Assembly: GCA_031279875.1 (NCBI GenBank)
Contig: JAITHS010000407.1
Location: 1-8,635 of the forward strand
DNA length: 8,635 nucleotides
Source of the DNA: Tannerella sp.
Lineage (GTDB): Bacteria > Bacteroidota > Bacteroidia > Bacteroidales > Tannerellaceae
Direction: 5' to 3'
Position 1 is the first letter of the stretch. Every line of letters starts with the position of its first letter. Positions 3,479-8,635 of the stretch are shown piece after piece. A model generated the notes under the pieces. It ran no database searches. It saw nothing but the letters and a program-made list of their open reading frames with translations, and was not told where the DNA came from. The position numbers and the translations under genes are program-made.

Positions 3479-6301
3479 TTATTGATAAAGCGCCGCCGGT
3501 TCGATGGTGATTGCCGGATTGAACCTGTCTGAGGCTATGTACTGCTCAATGCTGCGGCGAAACTGGCGGGCGGCGGGGCGGTTTTCGAGATTGCTACTCA
3601 GGTCTGCGCCGCAAACGACGATCTTGCCTTTGCCGAGTTTTGCCTCATAGAGCAACGCCAAACGACGATTTGTAAACCAGTCGTCGATGTGGTAAACGAT
3701 TGGTTTCAAGTCTTTCGGCATGTTATCGATAATGATCGCTGCGCTGCCGGTTACGACATCCCACCATTGGTAATCGCTGTAACCATCGTTGGGAAAAGCC
3801 GCGAGAGCGGGATGTTTCGGGTCGCAATAAATGCCGAGAGTGTGTGGCGCCTGACCTTTGGTCCACGCCGTATTCCAGAAAATCGACGAGAAGCCTACCT
3901 GTATGTTGCCGCCTTTTTCGGGGTTGAGCGTCGCTTTTGGAATGCACAGCAACACATTGCCACCCGCTTGTGCCTTAGCGATAGCCTGCTTTGTGTCAGT
4001 TGTGAAAAACGTCCCTGTTGCTGAGCCTGTCGAAGCGCTTTCCTCTGCAAGATATACCCAAAAATTCCAAGAATTGGAGTATGTTTTCCCCGTTTCTCTA
4101 TCTGCAACATTCACAGTTACAACTATTTGCGACGGCGCAGGAATATCAGTCAACGGATATGACAGGTCTGTAACGGCGATGCAATTACCGACAGGGATAT
4201 CGTGATTTTTGCTGTAAGCAGTAACAGCTTCGCCGCTCTTGTATATCTCGCCTCTTACCGTTACGTTGGCGTTTTTGAGCGGTTTGCCGGAAAAATTGGC
4301 AATCTCAATCGACGCTTTAACGGTATCTTTATTAGTGTAGAGCAGTTTAGGCATCCTTGCGAGAGGTACTACGCTGTTGCAGAAACGGCTGTATTCCGCG
4401 CCTTCGACGTAGCCCTTTGTATCCCAGAACGGGTCAAGAACGCCTACTAATGCCGTACCTTGTCCGGGGAAGTCATGTAAATCAAGAAGTTGAAAGCCTC
4501 CGAAGCCGGGCGTCCGTAGCGCCGCTTCTATATCTGCTTTATAACAAAGCGTTTGCAGCCGTCCGGACGCATATAAAAATTTGTCCGCCATATCGGCGAG
4601 GTTATGATTTTGCAGTGTCGTACGGAAGATTTCAAAGTTTTTAGCCTTCAAAACGCCGGTGTATTTCGCTATTTCATTAAAGTTGGGATAAACGCACCAC
4701 TGCCCTATTTCGTGGCTAACGGTGGGCATGTTTTTTCCGTCTATTCCCGCCCGCCAGTCGTAGTCGGTACGCGGCGGCTGTCCGTTGATGATGCTCCTCA
4801 AACCGGCGCCCCACTCCTGAATCCGCACTTTCAGGTAGTCGCTGTTAAAATCGGATACAGGTAAATATGGCCATCCCGCGCCGGAAGTATAGACGCGACG
4901 CGAATCCTTTGATTTCCAGTGATTAACAAAAGCGGTAAGATATTGTCTCATGTTCTTGCCCGCCGGTTCGTTGCCGTAGAGAAACATACAAAACGATGGG
5001 TGATTGCCGTATTCATTGACAATACGTTCGCTTTCGTCATAGAGCCATTGGTCGATAGGTTTGCCGTCTCCAAGAGACGAACCCTGATTAGCCCACGAGC
5101 CACATTCGACTTGTAAATAAATTCCTTCACGGTCGGCAACAATGAAAGCGGCTTCGGGCGGACACCAAGAGTGAAAACGTACATGATTAAGGCCGAACTC
5201 CTTGCATCGGCGGTATATTTTCTCCCAATACGCTTCATCCATAGCCGGATATCCTGTCAGCGGGAAGATGCAACATTCGAGCGTGCCGCGCAGAAATATC
5301 GGCGTTCCGTTGACGGCAAACTGTGTGCCTTGCGCACGAAACTCACGCATTCCGAAATTGATCTTTTTGACGTCTGTGCCGTCGTCGGATTTGAGTTCTA
5401 CTTCCAACGAATAGATATTAGGTTCGTTTTCAGACCACAACAGCATTTTATCGCCTAATTCTATTTCGGCTGTCATGGTCGTTGATTCCGACCGCAGAGA
5501 TGTCTCCAATATCGATTTACCGGAAGGCTGCGAAGGATCTGCAACTTTGAGTTTCAGACCGACCTTTTCGGCAGGGTCTTTTTTCAAAATATCGACTTCG
5601 ATCCGCGCTTTTTTCGCTTTGATGTCGGGATATACCCTGACGGCATCGATATGAGTGGCAGGGCGGGATGTAAGGCGTATTGAGCCGACAACGCCGTTCC
5701 AGTTCGACTGCGTATGATCGGATACGCTGTGAGAATTGACTCCCACAGGGATATGGACGCGGTTGTCAACCCGCAATGACAGTGTTACACGCCCGGTAGA
5801 GTTTAGCGGAATGCGTACCGGCACTGCCATGGCATTACTTTTGCCGACCTTTGTTCCGTTAACGTAAACAGTTGTTTCCCAGTGTGTCCTCTCTAATTCA
5901 AGTTCGACATACCGGTCTTTCCACGATGCTGGAATGTTGATTTCCTTTTGATACCACGCTACTCCGGCATAATATTTGTTGGGTTGAAGCCAGAATGGTA
6001 TTTTGATATTCCCCGTTTGTCTGAACGGCTCATATTCGGGTAGTTTGAAGAACGAACTGTCAACAATATTGCCTGTCCATTGAGTAGTAAGGCTGACGTC
6101 TTCGCCAAAGCCTTGCTCCTGCATCGAACCGGGCAGTCGTAACGTATCGGAAAGCGATTTGTCGTACCATTTTTCGCCTATACCCGCGTCGTTAGCGTCA
6201 ATAGCAAAGCGCCAAACGCCTGCAAGGTCGATTTCTTCAACTCCTTTTGAACATGAAATCATACCGACAATTATTAAAATATTTACAATATAACGCTTCA
6301 T
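3479..6301 (-). CDS. Glycoside hydrolase family 2 exo-glycosidase, lipoprotein, specificity unknown
   Basis: This 940-residue retaining glycosidase would remove a terminal sugar from an oligosaccharide. A lipoprotein signal (residues 1-17, GMISC with C17) anchors it to a membrane. The domains are a jelly-roll sugar-binding domain (about 20-215), an Ig-like domain (about 218-318), a TIM barrel (about 320-640), a second Ig-like domain (about 655-750) and a C-terminal Rossmann/GATase-like domain (about 760-925). Barrel motifs are LNHVRFHSWCPP (371-382), FLYGNEP with acid/base E445, and SHEIGQW with nucleophile E531. The catalytic pair is known for GH2; the residue assignment here is mine from motif position. 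The HEIGQW form and the LECC motif (341-344) differ from LacZ-type enzymes, so I do not call it beta-galactosidase. Its ATG overlaps the GH36 stop codon by 4 bases (ATGA), indicating translational coupling. A dispersed-repeat-like motif is embedded at codons 756-760. The stop codon sits at the edge of an intergenic repeat motif. Confidence 0.95.
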   Translation of the reverse strand: MKRYIVNILIIVGMISCSKGVEEIDLAGVWRFAIDANDAGIGEKWYDKSLSDTLRLPGSMQEQGFGEDVSLTTQWTGNIVDSSFFKLPEYEPFRQTGNIKIPFWLQPNKYYAGVAWYQKEINIPASWKDRYVELELERTHWETTVYVNGTKVGKSNAMAVPVRIPLNSTGRVTLSLRVDNRVHIPVGVNSHSVSDHTQSNWNGVVGSIRLTSRPATHIDAVRVYPDIKAKKARIEVDILKKDPAEKVGLKLKVADPSQPSGKSILETSLRSESTTMTAEIELGDKMLLWSENEPNIYSLEVELKSDDGTDVKKINFGMREFRAQGTQFAVNGTPIFLRGTLECCIFPLTGYPAMDEAYWEKIYRRCKEFGLNHVRFHSWCPPEAAFIVADREGIYLQVECGSWANQGSSLGDGKPIDQWLYDESERIVNEYGNHPSFCMFLYGNEPAGKNMRQYLTAFVNHWKSKDSRRVYTSGAGWPYLPVSDFNSDYLKVRIQEWGAGLRSIINGQPPRTDYDWRAGIDGKNMPTVSHEIGQWCVYPNFNEIAKYTGVLKAKNFEIFRTTLQNHNLADMADKFLYASGRLQTLCYKADIEAALRTPGFGGFQLLDLHDFPGQGTALVGVLDPFWDTKGYVEGAEYSRFCNSVVPLARMPKLLYTNKDTVKASIEIANFSGKPLKNANVTVRGEIYKSGEAVTAYSKNHDIPVGNCIAVTDLSYPLTDIPAPSQIVVTVNVADRETGKTYSNSWNFWVYLAEESASTGSATGTFFTTDTKQAIAKAQAGGNVLLCIPKATLNPEKGGNIQVGFSSIFWNTAWTKGQAPHTLGIYCDPKHPALAAFPNDGYSDYQWWDVVTGSAAIIIDNMPKDLKPIVYHIDDWFTNRRLALLYEAKLGKGKIVVCGADLSSNLENRPAARQFRRSIEQYIASDRFNPAITIEPAALYQ
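4021..4035 (-). repeat. Dispersed-repeat-like motif CTTCGACAGGCTCAG inside the GH2 gene
   Basis: On the coding strand CTTCGACAGGCTCAG spells part of residues SASTGSA (755-761), in the low-complexity linker between the second Ig-like domain and the C-terminal domain. From memory, this 15-mer and close variants form a common intergenic repeat in many bacterial genomes. Its presence in a linker suggests in-frame capture of a repeat rather than ordinary family sequence. A chance match is possible. Confidence 0.45.
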
Positions 6302-8424
6302 ATTCTAATAATTTTTAATATCCTGCTTTTGAAAGCGCCGTTGAGCGGCAAGTTAATGCCTTGTTGCATGAGGTAAGCGCCGCTGAACGGGCGGTCGAAA
6401 CCGTCGATTTTATACTGAACGTCAGGCAGTAAGCCTCGCAAACGGACTAATGACGAGCGCGTTGTTTCGGCAACGGCATTTGCAGGATATTCCGCCAAAC
6501 GGTAATCGAACACGACGGCTTGACTTTTGTCTTTGGATACGAATTGCAGCACACTGCGGTTGGCTTGATAAGGTGAAATGAGACGGTAACAGTCGCCACG
6601 ATGGGTTATGGCGCGGATTTCTTTGTAGAGGGCAATCTTTTCGCGGGCTATATCTTTCTCTTTGTCAGTCCATTTGGTTATATCATTACCAACTCCGAGT
6701 ACCCCTGCGAGGCATACGTCAAACTTAAAGTCAAGCGGATGCTGCTGTTTGTGCCAGTCTTCGTGAGTAGTCCACGAAATCATCGTATTGGCGGGCATTA
6801 TCGACAGGTAAGCGTCCTGAATAAAGATGCGTTCAACGGGGTCGGTATTGTCGCTTGCCCAGTTGAAATCAAACAGTTGCGATATGCCCATATCAATGCG
6901 TCCGCCACCGCTCGAACAGTTTTCAAACCACACGTCCGGAAATTCGTCGCGCAGACGTTTGACTAATTTATATAGATTGTCAACATATTTGAGCCTGACC
7001 GCCCTCTGTTCATCGGCTTTTGCCGACATAAATCCGGCGTCGGTCAACGATTTGTTCATATCCCATTTGATAAATTTGATGTTGTTGTCTTTCAATAGAT
7101 TATGAAAACTTTGATATAGATACTCACAGACGTCTTCGCGGGCGAGGTTGAGCATCAGTTGGTTACGTCCGGTATGACGCTCGCGATTTGGATAGTGGAA
7201 CGCCCAGTCGGGATGCTCGCGGTAGAGGTCGCTGTTGGGATTGACCATTTCAGGCTCTATCCAGATGCCGAAATCAAGACCTAAATCGTTGATTTTCTTA
7301 ATCATCGGCTGCAAACCGTCGGGGAATTTATTCTTGTCAACCGTCCAGTCGCCTAATGCGGCTTTGTCGTTGACACGCCCGCGAAACCAGCCGTCATCAA
7401 TCACAAACATCTCAATACCAATGTCTTTCGCTACCTGAGCAAGTTTCAACTGCTGTTCTTCGTTGACGTTGAAAGTAGTGGCATACCAACTGTTATAAAG
7501 CGCCGGACGCAGTTTGGTGCGGTGTTTTTCGGGCAGCAACTCGTTTCTGATATAGTCTGACAGTGAGGATGTTACGCCGTCATGTCCTTGTTCGGTGTAT
7601 CCGATAACGATGCGCGGCGTTTGGTAGCTGTTGCCGGGTTTAAGGTTTATTTCGGTGTCCCAGAAATTGACGCCGCCGGTAATTTGTAGCGTTCCGTTGA
7701 ACGTTTTCTCGAAATCCATGCGCCAGTTGCCGCTGTATGCCAACGAGCCGAACCACGCTTTGTTTTCGTCGGCTCCGGTAATGATAAAAGTTGACGAGCC
7801 GTAAGACTTGAAATCTTTGGTTTGCAGCGTTTTAAGGCCGAAAGTCAGTTTTGTTTTTGCCGGTCTGAACTCGTTACCCCAGATACCGCCGAAATGCGTC
7901 AGTTCGTAATCGTCTTTGGGCAGGAAAAATGTTCCTGATTGCAGGTTTTCGATTTTGACGACGCCTTTTTTGCCGGTGTTGCTTACCTCGTTCCATTTTT
8001 CGATGAGGTCGTATTCAGGCAGGATACGGATAAACTGCTTGATTTCCAACGGATAAAATTTGTCTCGCTGCTTTATTACGAGCGTTTCGCGACCGTCTGT
8101 CGTTATGATTTCGGCGCTCATAAATTCGAGTTCAACGTCTCTGACGCCGTCGGCAAATACCGCTTCTAATGAGGGCGTCGTGTTTTGGTAGCCGCCGCGC
8201 ACGGGTAGTTCGTTGCCTAATGCGGGCGCAGGAACTTCTATTCCGGTTTTGGCGCCGAAAAACGCTCCTTGAACGTCGCCGTTAGCCGATACCGTAATCC
8301 GGTAGGCAGCGTTATTAGTGATAATGTTCCAAGATTTGCCGCTTGGGTCGGGAGTAATGCCGCTTTGGGCATTTGCCGCCATGATCGTTAGCATGGTCAG
8401 GATGAAAAAAAATTGATGTTTCAT
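6298..8424 (-). CDS. GH36 alpha-galactosidase, exported
   Basis: This 708-residue retaining alpha-galactosidase (EC 3.2.1.22) would remove terminal alpha-galactose from oligosaccharides such as raffinose-type sugars or galactomannan side chains. The signal peptide (1-20, MKHQFFFILTMLTIMAANA, then QSG) predicts periplasmic location. An N-terminal beta-sandwich (about 25-290) precedes the TIM barrel. The barrel carries NSWYATTFNV (311-320), IDDGW (342-346), FGIWIEPEMVNP (385-396), KWDMNK with nucleophile D455, ENCSSGGGR (501-509) and SDNTDP (524-529), which holds the acid/base Asp. A small beta-domain ends the protein. All motifs and the length fit classical bacterial GH36. The frame is open up to an ATG at 8526, giving 34 extra residues, but these translate an octamer repeat and precede a clear signal peptide. 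I therefore choose the ATG at 8422-8424. It is the first gene of the operon with the GH2 gene (4-bp overlap). No promoter matching the Bacteroidota consensus is seen up to the window edge. Confidence 0.96.
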   Translation of the reverse strand: MKHQFFFILTMLTIMAANAQSGITPDPSGKSWNIITNNAAYRITVSANGDVQGAFFGAKTGIEVPAPALGNELPVRGGYQNTTPSLEAVFADGVRDVELEFMSAEIITTDGRETLVIKQRDKFYPLEIKQFIRILPEYDLIEKWNEVSNTGKKGVVKIENLQSGTFFLPKDDYELTHFGGIWGNEFRPAKTKLTFGLKTLQTKDFKSYGSSTFIITGADENKAWFGSLAYSGNWRMDFEKTFNGTLQITGGVNFWDTEINLKPGNSYQTPRIVIGYTEQGHDGVTSSLSDYIRNELLPEKHRTKLRPALYNSWYATTFNVNEEQQLKLAQVAKDIGIEMFVIDDGWFRGRVNDKAALGDWTVDKNKFPDGLQPMIKKINDLGLDFGIWIEPEMVNPNSDLYREHPDWAFHYPNRERHTGRNQLMLNLAREDVCEYLYQSFHNLLKDNNIKFIKWDMNKSLTDAGFMSAKADEQRAVRLKYVDNLYKLVKRLRDEFPDVWFENCSSGGGRIDMGISQLFDFNWASDNTDPVERIFIQDAYLSIMPANTMISWTTHEDWHKQQHPLDFKFDVCLAGVLGVGNDITKWTDKEKDIAREKIALYKEIRAITHRGDCYRLISPYQANRSVLQFVSKDKSQAVVFDYRLAEYPANAVAETTRSSLVRLRGLLPDVQYKIDGFDRPFSGAYLMQQGINLPLNGAFKSRILKIIRI

Positions 8425-8460
8425 TTGTTTGTTGGTTTGTATTGTATTGTTTTGTTGTTT

Positions 8461-8524
8461 CCTCGTTTCCTTGTCTCCTTGTCTCCTCGTCCCCTTGTCT
8501 CCTCGTCCCCTTGTTTCCTCGTTC
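8461..8524. repeat. Eight-copy octamer tandem repeat in the GH36 leader (CCTYGTYY)
   Basis: Exactly eight consecutive 8-base units follow the pattern CCT[T/C]GT[C/T][C/T]: cctcgttt, ccttgtct, ccttgtct, cctcgtcc, ccttgtct, cctcgtcc, ccttgttt, cctcgttc. On the coding strand this is a purine-rich GGAGACAAGG-like tract ending 36 bases before the GH36 ATG. The intervening 8425-8460 is itself low complexity, with A/C-only runs such as AAACAACAAAAC on the coding strand. The tract would be in the 5' untranslated leader or promoter region. Confidence 0.9.
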
Positions 8525-8525
8525 A

Positions 8526-8596
8526 TAATGACGGTACCACGAACCCTTGCAGTGGTTTTAAACCCTGCAAGCGGTTTGGAGCTTACGTCCGTAATT
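8526..8596 (+). repeat. Dispersed hairpin repeat, copy 3, upstream of the glycosidase operon
   Basis: It starts TAATGACGGTACCACG, continues with the CTTGCAG...CTGCAAG hairpin (8545-8571) and ends GCTTACGTCCGTAATT. It is a direct repeat of 3015-3067 (37 bases identical) and an inverted repeat of 3329-3418. With the latter copy it brackets the two glycosidase genes. Confidence 0.85.
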
Positions 8597-8623
8597 GCGA
8601 GGAACGAAGCAATTCGGAATTAC
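8591..8623. repeat. ATTGCGAGGAACGAAGCAAT-type palindromic repeat
   Basis: The arms AATTGC (8593-8598) and GCAATT (8609-8614) flank GAGGAACGAA. An outer pair, GTAATT (8591-8596) and AATTAC (8618-8623), overlaps them. The core resembles an intergenic repeat that I recall from many unrelated bacterial genomes. Shorter relatives are the TCATTGCGAG motifs at 2979-2988, 3230-3239 and (inverted) 3449-3458. Confidence 0.65.
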
Positions 8624-8635
8624 AGGATTGCAGGA

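Noticed and set aside
8425..8526. A 34-residue N-terminal extension of the GH36 protein from the ATG at 8526
   Set aside because: The extension translates an 8-base tandem repeat and low-complexity DNA, and a clear signal peptide begins at the ATG at 8424.

Overview
All genes lie on the minus strand, so transcription runs from high to low coordinates. The window looks like part of a Bacteroidota (probably Bacteroidales) chromosome. The support is moderate GC, starts without Shine-Dalgarno sequences, one good TTG-N19-TAnnTTTG promoter, SPII lipoprotein enzymes, and protein families typical of that phylum. This assignment is an inference from sequence style, not from a marker gene.

Left part (1-2842): a heavy-metal efflux locus read right to left. 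It starts with a candidate palindromic operator and a Bacteroidota-type promoter. These are followed by a small exported His-rich protein (2404-2778), a His-rich lipoprotein periplasmic adaptor of the CusB/CzcB type (804-2306), and the first 67 codons of the RND pump CusA/CzcA, which runs off the left edge (1-203). An eroded AAA_14/DUF4143-type ATPase remnant (197-691) sits between adaptor and pump. It has lost Walker A, an internal block and its C-terminal half. A perfect 13-bp inverted repeat lies just upstream of it.

Middle (2843-3478): about 640 bases with no believable gene, packed with intergenic repeats. These are hairpin-forming units built on a CTTGCAG/CTGCAAG stem, scattered ATGACGGTAC and TCATTGCGAG motifs, a two-copy 43-bp tandem repeat, a 20-bp tandem unit and a 7-bp microsatellite.

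Right part (3479-8424): a two-gene glycan-degradation operon with a 4-bp ATGA overlap. A periplasmic GH36 alpha-galactosidase is transcribed first, then a lipoprotein GH2 exo-glycosidase of unknown specificity. The pair probably removes terminal sugars from an alpha-galactose-containing glycan in the periplasm or at the outer membrane. No SusC/SusD, regulator or transporter is visible. Inverted copies of the same hairpin repeat bracket the operon (3329-3418 and 8526-8596), and an eight-copy octamer repeat lies in the leader of the GH36 gene.

I see no convincing new biological system. The most distinctive signals are the palindromic repeat family bracketing the glycosidase pair, the octamer tract that creates a false N-terminal extension of GH36, a dispersed-repeat-like motif inside the GH2 coding sequence, and the decayed ATPase splitting the metal-efflux operon.
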